This document shows positions 20,536 through 29,888 of a DNA stretch of 64,000 nt, one piece after another. Position numbers and translations under genes: made by a program. Within the stretch, counting starts at the first letter, position 1, and every line of letters begins with the position of its first letter. Location: positions 2,406,674 through 2,470,673 of the forward strand of contig NZ_CP019688.1 of assembly GCF_002287505.1 (NCBI RefSeq), written 5' to 3'. The stretch is from Corynebacterium glaucum (GTDB lineage: Bacteria > Actinomycetota > Actinomycetes > Mycobacteriales > Mycobacteriaceae). The notes beneath the pieces were generated by a model, which did not search any database, had not been told where the DNA came from, and worked only from the letters and a program-made list of their open reading frames with translations.

Positions 20536-21927
20536 ATGCTTGAACGAACATTGGTGTTCGTGGACACGTCGTACCTGCTCGCGAGTTTTTACAACTCGTG
20601 GGAGATCGGCGCCCGCGCACAGTTAGAAATTGACCTTCCCGAGGTGGTCGCTTGCCTCGGAACCATGATCACCCAACAACTCAACCAGCCTGTCCACAGA
20701 CAGTATTGGTACGACGGTATCCCGGACTCCGGCCCACACCGTTACCAGCGGGCATTGCGCGCCTGCGCAGGCGTGCAGCTGCGTACCGGCCAGCTCATTG
20801 AGTGGGGCGAGCGACGCACCCAGAAAGGCGTGGACACACGCCTGGTCGCTGACCTGGTACTTAATGCAACGCGCGAGCAGTTCAGCGACTTCGTGCTGGT
20901 CTCCGGCGACGCCGACATGATTCCCGGCGTGCAGGAAGCCGCAGACATGGGCGTACGCGTCCACTTGTACGGATTCGGCTGGGACTCAATGTCCTCGGCA
21001 TTGCGCCACGCCTGTGACACCACCACGATCATCGATCCGCGCGAAGACTTCACCGATGCGATGCAACTCCAGGTACTCGAGGGCCCGCTGCCGCCAACGA
21101 TCCGGGAGCGCCCGCTGAACGACGCTGAGCCGGTGGACCAGGACCAAGGTCCGACTGCGGTTCCCGGGTACGGCCCGGACCCATTGCGAGCGCCCGAGAC
21201 GGGTTCTGACCGAGCTAGTGGGGATGACGCGGCTAGTCAACAAATGCCGCGCGATCTCGCCCCGAGTCAGCGCAACATTGATCGCGCCATGCACGCAAGA
21301 CCCGATGACGGCGATTGCGGCGAGTCAGAGTCGCCGGCACAACAGGCGGCGGACAGCGCTTCCGCTCACCCCTCCCCTGCCACCGTCGCTGAAGCCGCGC
21401 GTCGCTCCGAAGCTGCCCCGATTACCGGTACGAAGCCGTCGGATCAGCGCACGCATCCGCCGGCTGAACCAGAGTCCAACGAACCCACCGAGGCGCAGGT
21501 TGAAGCAAACAATGAGACCAACCAGCCGGGCAACCAATCGCTGACCAACCCGGAAACGGCAGATCGACCCAAGCCGGGCCCCAAACCGGCGCCCAAGCCG
21601 TCCATGATGGCCCCACGCAGGAAACTGCGCTCGCGCTACGTTCCGCTGCCGGAAGAGGTCTGGAGCTCAGCCGGGTTTCAAACCCCCTACGACGTGGGGC
21701 AACAGTACGCCACGTGGTGGTACGAAAATGCCGCCACTTCGGAGCAGCGCGACAAAGCGCACATGCTTTCCGGTGGCGGCTTACCGCCGGAGATTGATCG
21801 CCCGCTGCTGCAGTTCGCCTGCGAAACGCTCCACGAATACACGCTGAGCGAAACTCAGCGGGTGAACCTGCGCGACGGATTCCACTCCGGCATCCGCGGA
21901 GTGCTTATCAACATCCAGCGTGGCTAA
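20536..21927 (+). CDS. NYN-domain (LabA/DUF88-like) protein with long disordered linker
   Basis: 463 residues; ATG at 20536 after TTTAGGAGCC. Residues 1-175 form a NYN/PIN-like domain: VFVDTSYLL, then QKGVDTRLVADLV and FVLVSGDADMIPG carry the acidic residues expected for metal-dependent RNA cleavage. Residues about 176-355 are a Pro/Glu/Ser/Ala/Asn-rich disordered linker. The final 105 residues (RKLRSRYVPLPEEVW onward) form a conserved-looking helical domain I cannot name. Probably an RNA-processing nuclease; targets unknown. It is divergent from the YtrA operon, with 227 bases between. Confidence 0.85.
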   Translation: MLERTLVFVDTSYLLASFYNSWEIGARAQLEIDLPEVVACLGTMITQQLNQPVHRQYWYDGIPDSGPHRYQRALRACAGVQLRTGQLIEWGERRTQKGVDTRLVADLVLNATREQFSDFVLVSGDADMIPGVQEAADMGVRVHLYGFGWDSMSSALRHACDTTTIIDPREDFTDAMQLQVLEGPLPPTIRERPLNDAEPVDQDQGPTAVPGYGPDPLRAPETGSDRASGDDAASQQMPRDLAPSQRNIDRAMHARPDDGDCGESESPAQQAADSASAHPSPATVAEAARRSEAAPITGTKPSDQRTHPPAEPESNEPTEAQVEANNETNQPGNQSLTNPETADRPKPGPKPAPKPSMMAPRRKLRSRYVPLPEEVWSSAGFQTPYDVGQQYATWWYENAATSEQRDKAHMLSGGGLPPEIDRPLLQFACETLHEYTLSETQRVNLRDGFHSGIRGVLINIQRG

Positions 21928-21963
21928 CCACGCGGCCGAAATGGCTGACGTGGCTAACGCGTC

Positions 21964-22947
21964 CTAGCGGTTGTCGCGGTCGGAGCGATTGTCTTCGTCG
22001 GCCACCGGCTGAGCGTCTACGACCTCGGCATCGTTAGCTTCGGAGCCCGCTTCCTGGGAGCTGGCTGGCTTGCTGTCGCCGGACAGGTACGCCTCCGCCT
22101 CAGAAAGCGTCGCGTTCTGATCCGGGCTGCCCTGCTGAGCGGCCTGGCCTGCCTGCGCCGCCTCCGCGTCGTCACCGGTCTCGATCGCACCCTGGGACAC
22201 CACCTTGGTAGAGCCAGACTCCAGCTCACCGGCCATTGAAGCACGGATCTCCTCCAAACGGCTGGACGCTGCGACGTCGGTGCCAGCCGTCTCGATCTCC
22301 GCCATCCGGTCGCTCATGGAGTTCTTCGCAATGTCCTGGGCGCCAAGAGCGTCGGCGTAGCGGCGCTCGATCTTGTCACGCACTCCGTCCAGGGTCGGCA
22401 CACTGTCGTCGCCACCGAACTGGTTGATGGAGTCCATCGTACGGGTGGTCTGCTCCTGCATCTGTGCCTGGTTCAGCTGGGACTCGAGCTGGCTGACCTG
22501 GGACAGCTGCTCTTGCAGACGTGCCTCGGACTGCTGCTGCTGGGCCACTGCCTCGCGTGCCGCCTGGTCCGCCGCGGTATGAGCCTCGCGAGTCTGCGCC
22601 AGTTCCTGCTCAACAGCCACGAGCTGGGAAGCGAGCACCTCTGCGGTCGCGTTGAACTGCTGCGCCTTGTCCGCGTCACCCGAGCTCGTCGCTTTATCGG
22701 CCGCCTGCAGCGCAGTGCGGGCCTTGTTCTGTAGATCTTCCTGCTGCTTGATCAGGCGCTCCAACTTCATCTCCAGCTGGTTGCGGTTACCCACAATCGA
22801 CGCAGCGTGCTGGGAAATCTCCTGGTGATTCTTCTTCGCAGCCGCGACCGCCTGCTGGATCTGCACCCTCGGGTCAGCGTTCTGATCGATCTGGTGCTCG
22901 AAGTTGGCCATGAGGTACTTCCAGCCCTTGGAAAACGGATTCGCCAT
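21964..22947 (-). CDS. PspA/IM30 family protein
   Basis: 327 residues starting MANPFSKGWKYLMANFEHQI, with AAGGAC upstream of the ATG at 22947. Residues 1-225 are a long helical PspA-type coiled coil rich in Gln/Glu/Ala, beginning with an amphipathic helix that would contact membrane. The last 90 residues are acidic and disordered (ending NRSDRDNR). PspA proteins polymerise on damaged membranes and maintain the proton gradient. In actinobacteria they often have such a tail. Likely peripheral inner-membrane stress protein. Confidence 0.9.
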   Translation of the reverse strand: MANPFSKGWKYLMANFEHQIDQNADPRVQIQQAVAAAKKNHQEISQHAASIVGNRNQLEMKLERLIKQQEDLQNKARTALQAADKATSSGDADKAQQFNATAEVLASQLVAVEQELAQTREAHTAADQAAREAVAQQQQSEARLQEQLSQVSQLESQLNQAQMQEQTTRTMDSINQFGGDDSVPTLDGVRDKIERRYADALGAQDIAKNSMSDRMAEIETAGTDVAASSRLEEIRASMAGELESGSTKVVSQGAIETGDDAEAAQAGQAAQQGSPDQNATLSEAEAYLSGDSKPASSQEAGSEANDAEVVDAQPVADEDNRSDRDNR

Positions 22948-23019
22948 TGGTCTAAGTCCTTCCACTCGTCAAAAGATTGCGACCCAGTGTACGCACCACT
23001 TCCTGGCTACAGCATGCAA

Positions 23020-23044
23020 AAAGCCCCGCAAGCAGCGGGGCTTT
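23020..23044 (-). terminator. Terminator of trxA
   Basis: A perfect 10-bp stem, AAAGCCCCGC/GCGGGGCTTT, with a 5-base loop, followed on the reverse strand by a T-rich run. It lies just after the trxA stop in its direction of transcription. Confidence 0.9.
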
Positions 23045-23073
23045 GCTAGGTCAAATCGACGTAGTACTGGCGT

Positions 23074-23466
23074 TTACTGCACAGCTTCGTCGTCATTGTC
23101 GTCTCCGGCCTGCTGTGCCTCGACCTGGCGGCGGACATCGTCCATATCCAAGCCCTTCACCTGCTGCACCAAGTCTTCCAGCGCGGCTTCCGGTAGCGAA
23201 CCGGCGTTGCGGAACACCAGGATGCCGTCGCGGAAGGCCATCAGTGTCGGAATCGCCTGAATCTCCAGGGCCGCGGCGAGCCCCTGGTTCGCCTCGGTAT
23301 CAAGCTTCGCAAAGGTTACGTCAGGGTGCGCCTCAGAGACCTTCTCGTAAACCGGAGCAAACTGGCGGCAGGGGCCGCACCAGGATGCCCATGCGTCGAC
23401 CATAACGATGCCGTCGGCACCCACTGCCTGCTCAAAGGTGTTTTCGTTCACGTCAACCGTGCTCAA
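23074..23466 (-). CDS. trxA: Thioredoxin
   Basis: A 130-residue thioredoxin with active site WCGPC (Cys30, Cys33), the buried Asp in VMVDAW and the cis-Pro in AIPTLMAF. After the 105-residue fold comes an acidic tail (AGDDNDDEAVQ). It reduces protein disulfides in the cytoplasm, recycled by thioredoxin reductase. A SigH-type promoter lies about 40 bases upstream, which fits disulfide-stress control. ATG at 23466, preceded by GAAGGAG. Confidence 0.95.
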   Translation of the reverse strand: MSTVDVNENTFEQAVGADGIVMVDAWASWCGPCRQFAPVYEKVSEAHPDVTFAKLDTEANQGLAAALEIQAIPTLMAFRDGILVFRNAGSLPEAALEDLVQQVKGLDMDDVRRQVEAQQAGDDNDDEAVQ

Positions 23467-23506
23467 CTTATTCTCCTTCGCGTCTATTTGTTATCGTGCC
23501 AACTAC

Positions 23507-23536
23507 TTAAACGGTACCAGGGGCGAAGAGATTCCC
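23507..23536 (-). promoter_or_regulatory. SigH-type promoter of trxA
   Basis: On the reverse strand, GGGAAT (23536-23531), an 18-base spacer and GTTTAA (23512-23507). This fits the corynebacterial SigH pattern GGAAT-N18-21-GTT. Thioredoxin genes are classic members of the SigH/SigR disulfide-stress regulon. Confidence 0.7.
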
Positions 23537-23579
23537 CGCCGGGCATTTTCCGCCCTTTACCAGAGAGGACGCAGTTGCA

Positions 23580-23780
23580 GTGACCAAGAACTACCGCATC
23601 ACAGGTCCGTCGACCGAAGCCGCTGTCGATTCGCTCATCGACGAGGTCACGCTCATCGAAGGCACCCACACCGTCGATGTCGACACTGACCGCGGGGTCA
23701 TGACCGTGATGGGCGAGGACTTCTCCAGCGAGGAAATCGCGCAGGCTGCGAAAAACGCAGGGTTCGCACTCGCCGAGTAG
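23580..23780 (+). CDS. HMA-like protein lacking the metal-binding cysteines
   Basis: 66 residues; GTG start with GAGAGGAC upstream. The pattern of short strands and helices, ending EEIAQAAKNAGFALAE, matches the heavy-metal-associated fold of copper chaperones. The expected CXXC loop reads TGPSTEAA, so no metal site is present. It sits 45 bases before the CopZ-like gene and is probably co-transcribed. The role is unknown: it could be a degenerate chaperone or a protein-protein adaptor for the P-type ATPase. Confidence 0.7.
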   Translation: MTKNYRITGPSTEAAVDSLIDEVTLIEGTHTVDVDTDRGVMTVMGEDFSSEEIAQAAKNAGFALAE

Positions 23781-23825
23781 CATCGGGAGCAGATTGCTTC
23801 ACGACGACTACGAGGAGGATCACTA

Positions 23826-24026
23826 ATGGCTACCCAGACCTACAACGTTGAAGGCATGACCTGTGGCCACTGCGAGCTGAGTGTTCAGGAGGAGATCTCC
23901 GAGATCGCTGGCGTGACCGGCGTCAAGGCTGACCACGCTTCCGGCAACGTCGAGGTGACAGGCGAGGGCTACACCGACGAGCAGATCGCTGCAGCCGTCG
24001 AAGAGGCTGGCTACAAGCTCGCGTAG
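23826..24026 (+). CDS. CopZ-like copper chaperone
   Basis: 66 residues with the metal-binding motif GMTCGHC and the typical ending QIAAAVEEAGYKLA. It carries Cu(I) in the cytoplasm and hands it to the export ATPase encoded next. AGGAGGATCACTA precedes the ATG, a strong ribosome site. A hairpin follows, so it may be expressed at a higher level than the ATPase. Confidence 0.92.
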   Translation: MATQTYNVEGMTCGHCELSVQEEISEIAGVTGVKADHASGNVEVTGEGYTDEQIAAAVEEAGYKLA

Positions 24027-24039
24027 TGATTCCCCGCCG

Positions 24040-24071
24040 AAGGCCCGTTTCGCTCAGCGCGAACGGGCCTT
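24040..24071 (+). terminator. Hairpin after copZ
   Basis: AAGGCCCGTT pairs with AACGGGCCTT across a 12-base centre that can pair further (TCGC/GCGA). A T-rich segment follows. It is probably an attenuating terminator between the chaperone and the ATPase gene. Confidence 0.6.
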
Positions 24072-24104
24072 GTTCATATAATTTTGCGGGCATATGGTGG
24101 GAAT

Positions 24105-26345
24105 ATGACCACACCCGAGAGCACAGCGCTCCAGCACATCGAGCTGGGCGTGACGGGTATGACCTGCACGTCCTGCTCGTCGCGTGTGCAGCGCAAACTG
24201 AACAAAGTTGACGGTGTCGATGCCACGGTGAACTACTCCACCGAGACCGCCACCATTGATTACGACCCGGGCAAGACATCCCCGGACGAACTGATCGAGG
24301 TCGTGCGCCAGTCCGGCTACGACGCGTACGACATGACGCCGAAGCCTGAGATGGACGCTGGCAACGAGGCGTCGATAAGCGATGAAGCTCGAGACAACGA
24401 AGCTGAAAGCTTGAAGCGAACCATAATTTGGTCGGCGCTGGTTGCTGTGCCGGTGATGCTGGTGTCGATGATTCCGGCGCTGCAGTTCACGTACTGGCAA
24501 TGGGCGGTGTTCGCGGCAACGACTTTGGTGTATTTCGCGGCTGGGTCGGTGTTTCACCGTTCGGCGCTGCTGAATCTGCGCCACGGCAGCTTTACGATGG
24601 ACACGCTGGTGTCGCTGGGCACGACCGCGGCGTACCTGTGGTCGATTTACGCGCTGTTTTTCGGCGGCGCCGGCGAGCCGGGCATGACCATGGAGATGGC
24701 GATCCTGCCCGAGGACACGCACATGAACGAGATCTACCTTGAGACAGTGTGCGTGGTGATCACGTTCCTGCTGCTCGGGCGTTGGTTTGAGGTGAAGGCG
24801 AAGGGGCAGAGCTCGGAGGCGCTGCGCTCGCTGCTGGACATGGGCGCAAAGGACGCGGCGGTGCTGCGCGACGGCAAAGAGGTGCGCGTGCCCATTGGGC
24901 AGCTGGCTGTGGGTGAGCAGTTCGTGGTGCGTCCAGGCGAGAAGATTGCCACAGACGGGCGCGTGGTGTCCGGGCACTCGGCGATCGACGAGTCGATGCT
25001 CACCGGCGAATCGGTGCCCGCCGAGGTGGCGGAGGGCTCGCTGGTCACCGGCGCGACGCTGAATACGTCGGGTCGCCTGGTGGTCGAGGCGACGCGCGTG
25101 GGTTCGGACACCACGCTGGCGCAGATGGGCCAACTGGTCAAGGACGCCCAGTCCGGTCAGGCTCCGGTGCAGCGGCTGGTGGACCGGATTTCGCAGATCT
25201 TCGTGCCGACGGTGATCGCAATTTCGCTGCTTGCGCTGGTGGGCCACCTGTTGGCCGGCCACAGCACGGCGCACGCGTTCACCGCGGCGGTGGCGGTGCT
25301 GATCATCGCCTGCCCGTGCGCGTTGGGTCTGGCCACGCCGACCGCGATTCTGGTGGGCACCGGTCGCGGCGCGCAGTTGGGGCTTCTGATCAAAGGCCCC
25401 GAAGTGCTCGAATCCACCCGCGAGGCTGACACGATCGTGCTAGACAAGACCGGCACCGTGACCAGCGGGGAGATGCAGGTGACCGATGTCGTGCCGGCTT
25501 CCGGCTGGACCGCTGAAGCGGTGCACCGTCTCGCCGCGGGCGTCGAGGCACAGTCGGAACACCCGATTGCCCAAGCCATCGCGGCGGGTGTCGCGGCACC
25601 CGAGGCTTTAGGTTTCGAAAACGAGCCAGGTGTTGGGGCCAAGGCGCTTGTCGACGGCACTTTGGTCCGCGTCGGCCGCCCCCAGGCGGATCTGGGTTCC
25701 CTGCGCGGCGCATTCGAGGACGCGGAGACCGCCGGCGGTACTGCCGTTGCCGTGGAGGTGGATGGCGAGGTGGCCGGCGTGATTGCGGTACGCGACACGG
25801 TGAAGCGCGATTCCGCTGCGGCCATCTCGCGGCTACGCGAGCTGGGGCTTACCCCGCACCTACTCACTGGCGATAACGAGGGCGCCGCACTGGCGGTCGC
25901 CCGCGAAGTGGGCATCGACGCCGCAGACGTGACGGCAGGTGTAATGCCGTCCGACAAGGTCGACGTTGTGCGCGGGTTGCAAGACAAGGGCCACAACGTT
26001 GCGATGGTCGGCGATGGCGTGAACGATGCCGCTGCCCTCGCGACCGCCGATCTCGGCCTTGCAATGGGTGCCGGTTCGGACGTTGCTATTGAGGCATCCG
26101 ACATCACGCTCATGCGCGACTCGCTCGGCTCGGCGGTTGACGGCATCCGTTTGTCACGCAAGACGCTGCAGACTATCAAGGGCAACCTGTTCTGGGCTTT
26201 CGCCTACAACGTGCTGCTCATCCCGGTTGCCGCGCTCGGGTTCCTGAATCCGATGCTGGCCGGGATTGCGATGGCGTTCTCGTCTGTGTTCGTCGTCACA
26301 AACTCCCTCCGGTTGCGGGGCTTTAAGGCAGAATTTGGCGGGTGA
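24105..26345 (+). CDS. Copper-type P1B ATPase
   Basis: 746 residues starting [19 protein letters not shown]. An N-terminal HMA domain with MTCTSC is followed by about eight transmembrane helices with the CPC ion motif ([13 protein letters not shown]), actuator [11 protein letters not shown], phosphorylation site [12 protein letters not shown] and hinge GDGVNDA. It exports Cu(I) (or a similar soft metal) using ATP. ATG at 24105 with TATAAT 28 bases upstream. A stretch between the HMA domain and the first helix, which carries a dispersed-repeat copy, is poorly conserved in character. It overlaps the next gene by 4 bases. Confidence 0.95.
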   Translation: MTTPESTALQHIELGVTGMTCTSCSSRVQRKLNKVDGVDATVNYSTETATIDYDPGKTSPDELIEVVRQSGYDAYDMTPKPEMDAGNEASISDEARDNEAESLKRTIIWSALVAVPVMLVSMIPALQFTYWQWAVFAATTLVYFAAGSVFHRSALLNLRHGSFTMDTLVSLGTTAAYLWSIYALFFGGAGEPGMTMEMAILPEDTHMNEIYLETVCVVITFLLLGRWFEVKAKGQSSEALRSLLDMGAKDAAVLRDGKEVRVPIGQLAVGEQFVVRPGEKIATDGRVVSGHSAIDESMLTGESVPAEVAEGSLVTGATLNTSGRLVVEATRVGSDTTLAQMGQLVKDAQSGQAPVQRLVDRISQIFVPTVIAISLLALVGHLLAGHSTAHAFTAAVAVLIIACPCALGLATPTAILVGTGRGAQLGLLIKGPEVLESTREADTIVLDKTGTVTSGEMQVTDVVPASGWTAEAVHRLAAGVEAQSEHPIAQAIAAGVAAPEALGFENEPGVGAKALVDGTLVRVGRPQADLGSLRGAFEDAETAGGTAVAVEVDGEVAGVIAVRDTVKRDSAAAISRLRELGLTPHLLTGDNEGAALAVAREVGIDAADVTAGVMPSDKVDVVRGLQDKGHNVAMVGDGVNDAAALATADLGLAMGAGSDVAIEASDITLMRDSLGSAVDGIRLSRKTLQTIKGNLFWAFAYNVLLIPVAALGFLNPMLAGIAMAFSSVFVVTNSLRLRGFKAEFGG

Positions 26346-27688
26346 CAAACCCTGAGCAACACCTGTCAGCTGCCGCGGCCGATGGCCGCGCGCTGACCCG
26401 CACCGAGCGCCTCGACCGGCTGCCCGTAACACCTAAACACAAGCGCCTTCTCCTCGGATCCGGTCTCGGCTGGGCGCTGGACGCGATGGACATCGGCCTG
26501 GTGTCCTTCATCATCGCCGCACTTGCCGTCCACTGGGAGCTGGGCAAGTCCACGACCTCTTGGATCGCCTCCGTCGGCTTCATCGGCATGGCCATTGGCG
26601 CGTCTCTCGCAGGCCTGCTGGCGGACAAGATCGGCCGCCGCCAGGTGTTTGCGGCGACGCTATTGATCTACGGCATCGCCACCGGTGCATCGGCACTCGC
26701 TTCCTCCGTGGGCATGCTCATAGTGTTCCGCTTCATCGTGGGTCTCGGCCTCGGTGGCGAGCTGCCCGTGGCCTCCACGCTGGTCAGCGAGTTCTCACCC
26801 CGCCGCGTGCGCGGCCGGATGGTGGTCATCCTCGAGGCGTTCTGGGCCGTCGGGTGGATTTTGGCCGCGATCATCGGCACCTTCGTCGTGGCCCAGAGCG
26901 ACAACGGCTGGCGCTGGGGTCTCGCGCTTGGCGCGGTGCCAGCGCTCTACGCGATCTACGTCCGCGCGGGCCTTCCTGAGTCGGTGCGCTTCCTCGAGTC
27001 CAAAGGCCGCCATGAGGAAGCCGAGCAGATTGTTCGAGAGTTCGAGGCGGAGGCCGACCAGGCGGAGTTCGACACCTCTACCCCGCCGGAGGAGAAGCCG
27101 ATTCGCGGCGGCATCTGGGGCCCCGACCTACGTAAGCGCACTACCGCGTTCTGGGTGGTGTGGTTCTGCGTCTCGCTCTCCTACTACGGCGCGTTCACCT
27201 GGATCCCGTCGCTGCTGGTCGGCCAAGGTTTCACGCTCGTGCGCTCGTTCAGCTTCACACTGATCATCACCTTGGCCCAGCTGCCGGGCTATGCCGTGGC
27301 TGCATGGCTCATCGAGGTTTGGGGGCGCCGGATGACCCTGTCGGTCTTCCTCGGAGGCTCAGCAGCCTCCGCCCTGTTGTACGGAATGGTGGCGGCGGAG
27401 TGGCAGATCATCGCAGCGGGCTGCCTGCTGTCTTTCTTCAACCTTGGCGCGTGGGGCGCGCTTTACGCGATTGGCCCGGAGCTCTACCCCACCCACATCC
27501 GCGCCACCGGTACAGGCGCTGGCGCTTCCTTTGGCCGCATCGGGTCGATTCTCGCGCCGCTGATTGTCCCGCCGGTGCTCGCCTTCGGCGGCAACATTGC
27601 GGTGTTCGGGGTCTTCGCCGCAGCCTTCGCGGTGGCGTGCATCGCCGCCTTCACCCTGCCGGAGCAAAAAGGCGTGGCACTGGCCTAA
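26342..27688 (+). CDS. MFS transporter, NiaP-like
   Basis: 448 residues, GTG start overlapping the ATPase stop (GTGA). Twelve-helix major facilitator; the opening [20 protein letters not shown] and [10 protein letters not shown] resemble the niacin/nicotinate transporter NiaP and related aromatic-acid symporters. Conserved loop [10 protein letters not shown] and [15 protein letters not shown] are present. The likely substrate is a small aromatic acid such as nicotinate, by similarity. Its coupling to a copper operon is odd; alternatively it moves another organic acid. Confidence 0.8.
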   Translation: MTNPEQHLSAAAADGRALTRTERLDRLPVTPKHKRLLLGSGLGWALDAMDIGLVSFIIAALAVHWELGKSTTSWIASVGFIGMAIGASLAGLLADKIGRRQVFAATLLIYGIATGASALASSVGMLIVFRFIVGLGLGGELPVASTLVSEFSPRRVRGRMVVILEAFWAVGWILAAIIGTFVVAQSDNGWRWGLALGAVPALYAIYVRAGLPESVRFLESKGRHEEAEQIVREFEAEADQAEFDTSTPPEEKPIRGGIWGPDLRKRTTAFWVVWFCVSLSYYGAFTWIPSLLVGQGFTLVRSFSFTLIITLAQLPGYAVAAWLIEVWGRRMTLSVFLGGSAASALLYGMVAAEWQIIAAGCLLSFFNLGAWGALYAIGPELYPTHIRATGTGAGASFGRIGSILAPLIVPPVLAFGGNIAVFGVFAAAFAVACIAAFTLPEQKGVALA

Positions 27689-27710
27689 GCCGAGCCGTCG
27701 CTAGGCACGC

Positions 27711-27902
27711 TTATGCGAAGAGCTCGCGCAGACGGGTGCCGAAGCCCTTGGGCGCTTCTGCGGCCTTTTCAATCTCGGCGATGTCGCGCGGCAGGTTCAG
27801 CAGCATCGTCGATTCGCCGGTACGCGCGACGGTGATGCTGGGGTCGAGCTTCGCCACGGTGTTGGCGCACGCGGCGGAGGCGTTGATGGAACGCACGGTC
27901 AT
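27711..27902 (-). CDS. 63-residue protein of unknown function
   Basis: ATG at 27902 preceded by GAAGGAGTAAGCC, a good ribosome site. The sequence begins MTVRSINASAACANTVAKLD and ends GFGTRLRELFA; no domain or membrane helix is recognised. It is isolated between the convergent NiaP-like gene and dnaB. The strong ribosome site is the main argument for translation. Confidence 0.55.
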   Translation of the reverse strand: MTVRSINASAACANTVAKLDPSITVARTGESTMLLNLPRDIAEIEKAAEAPKGFGTRLRELFA

Positions 27903-28042
27903 GGCTTACTCCTTCGGTCACTGACAGCGGGTTCAAGCGGATTGAACAGTGTTGCTGACTGATCATAAACGCCATTGACCAGCGTGTCACCGATGGAAAG
28001 CCACTCCTAACAGTGGTCTGGCAAACCTAACTGGATCGAAAA

Positions 28043-29512
28043 CTACCCGTGGGCCATGTTCACGAAGCGCGAGTAGTGCAGCTGGTGCGCCACCGGAATG
28101 GTGTCAATCGGGCCGCCGCGGTGCTTCGCCACGATGATGTCGGCCTCGCCGGCGCGCTCGTCGTCGCGGTCCTGCGAGTCCGGGCGATACAGCAGGAACA
28201 CCATGTCCGCGTCCTGCTCCAGCGAGCCCGATTCACGCAGGTCAGCAAGCTGCGGACGCTTATCCGTACGCGCCTCAGGGCCACGGTTCAGCTGGGAAAT
28301 CGCGATCACCGGCACCTCAAGCTCCTTCGCCAGCAGCTTCAGGTGACGCGAGAATTCCGACACCTCCTGCTGGCGCGACTCCACCTTTTTGCCCGAGCTC
28401 ATCAGCTGCAGGTAGTCCAGCACCACCAAATCCAAACCGTGCTGGCGTTTCAGCGCCCGCGCCTTCGAGCGGATCTCCATCATGGTCAGGTTCGGCGAGT
28501 CATCGATGAACAACGGCGCGTCCTGAATATCAGTGAGGCGCTGGGTAAGCTTCTCCCAGTCCCGCTCCTCCATCTGCCCGGAGCGCATCGCGGAGAGCTT
28601 GATCTCCGTTTCCGCAGACAGTAGCCGCATGATGATCTCGGACGCACTCATTTCCAGCGAGAAGATCACCGACGTTTTGTTGTTGTGAATCGAGCAGGAG
28701 CGCATGAAGTCCAGTGCCAGCGTCGACTTACCCACGCCCGGACGCGCCGCGATAATCACCATCTGACCCGCATGCAGGCCGTTGGTCAGGTTGTCCAAGT
28801 CGATAAAGCCCGTGGGCACACCTTGATCCAGTGCGCCGCCGGCGGCAATCTGCGTCAGCTCATCAATCGTCGGCTTCAGCAGGTCAGACAGTGACTGGTA
28901 ATCCTGGCCGCGGTCGTTCTTCGTAATCCCGAAGACTTCCTGCTGCGCCATATCAACCAGCGCCTCGACCTCCATACCGTCTTCGCCCTCGTAGCCAAGC
29001 TGTGCCACGTGCGTGCCGGCGTTGACCAGCTGGCGCAGGATCGACTTCTCCTCCACGATCTGCGCGTAGTACTGCGCGTTTGCGGCGGTCGGCACCTCTG
29101 AGATCAGCGTGTGCAGGTACGGCGCCCCACCCACGCGCTCGAGCTGGTTCAGCCGGTCCAGACGTCCGGAGACAATCAACACATCGATCTCACTGGCGTC
29201 GGAGTACAGATCCACAATCGCCCGGAAGATCAGCTGGTGCGCGGGGAAGTAGAAGTCCTCTGCATGCAGGCGGTCCACGATGTCCACCACCACGTCCTGG
29301 TTGAGCAGCATCGCACCGAGCACACTGCGCTCCGCCCGCTCGTCATGCGGCGGCGTGCGGTACTCACTGAGGTCGTCGCGCCCCCGGCTAAAGTTCGATC
29401 GGCCCCCGCGCTCGAACCGGGTCGAACCGCCGCTCTCCGGGCGGTCACCGAAGCTCAGCTCCGCCGGTTCGGGCGGCAGCACGTAATCGTCAAAGCTCTC
29501 GTCGGCACTCAT
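28043..29512 (-). CDS. dnaB: Replicative DNA helicase DnaB
   Basis: 489 residues. A low-complexity N-terminus (to residue 50) is followed by the DnaB N domain (PHDERAERSVLGAMLLN) and the RecA-like helicase domain with Walker A ARPGVGKST (256-264), SLEMS, and Walker B LVVLDYLQLM. It unwinds DNA ahead of the replication fork. No intein is present, unlike in some mycobacteria. It follows rpsF-ssb-rplI in the genus, but here two small ATPase genes and others separate it from rplI. Confidence 0.97.
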   Translation of the reverse strand: MSADESFDDYVLPPEPAELSFGDRPESGGSTRFERGGRSNFSRGRDDLSEYRTPPHDERAERSVLGAMLLNQDVVVDIVDRLHAEDFYFPAHQLIFRAIVDLYSDASEIDVLIVSGRLDRLNQLERVGGAPYLHTLISEVPTAANAQYYAQIVEEKSILRQLVNAGTHVAQLGYEGEDGMEVEALVDMAQQEVFGITKNDRGQDYQSLSDLLKPTIDELTQIAAGGALDQGVPTGFIDLDNLTNGLHAGQMVIIAARPGVGKSTLALDFMRSCSIHNNKTSVIFSLEMSASEIIMRLLSAETEIKLSAMRSGQMEERDWEKLTQRLTDIQDAPLFIDDSPNLTMMEIRSKARALKRQHGLDLVVLDYLQLMSSGKKVESRQQEVSEFSRHLKLLAKELEVPVIAISQLNRGPEARTDKRPQLADLRESGSLEQDADMVFLLYRPDSQDRDDERAGEADIIVAKHRGGPIDTIPVAHQLHYSRFVNMAHG

Positions 29513-29888
29513 GAGGTCCCCTTTCAGCCCCGCTCACCATACCGCGAGACCCCATCACAAAAAGAGTTCAGAAAGAAGGTATCCACAGGGGTTGTGGAAA
29601 AGGACGATGCTTATCGACGAGTTCTCCACAGCGACCTACCCCACCTTGTGGAGAACTTGTGGAACGGTCCCAAGGAATGCCCTGCGAAATCCCACAATCC
29701 ACCAGTTAGTGGCACTAATATTCACACTCCTCCGGCTTCTAAAATGCTGGGGATATCTCATCGTATTTTGAGTTGACACAGTTCGCTTTGGGCTATAAAC
29801 CGGCCATTCTCAAACCGCGAACTGGCATTCTTATCCCATACTTATGCACAGGGTTGTCACAGATTAAGGTTCATGCATACTGGACTTC
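29513..29888. other. Intergenic region with DnaA-box-like cluster
   Basis: 376 bases, AT-richer than its neighbours. DnaA-box-like nonamers: GTATCCACA (29579), TGTGGAAAA (29593), TTCTCCACA (29622), TGTGGAGAA (29647), TGTGGAACG (29658) and TTATGCACA (29842). Two of them form an exact 10-bp inverted repeat (29621-29630 with 29647-29656). One dispersed-repeat copy lies at 29609-29619. The region holds the dnaB promoter and that of the rightward ATPase pair. No coding gene is seen. Confidence 0.6.

Noticed and set aside
28799..28809. Near-match GTCGATAAAGC in dnaB as a repeat copy
   Set aside because: It has an extra A and no leading C, so it was not counted.
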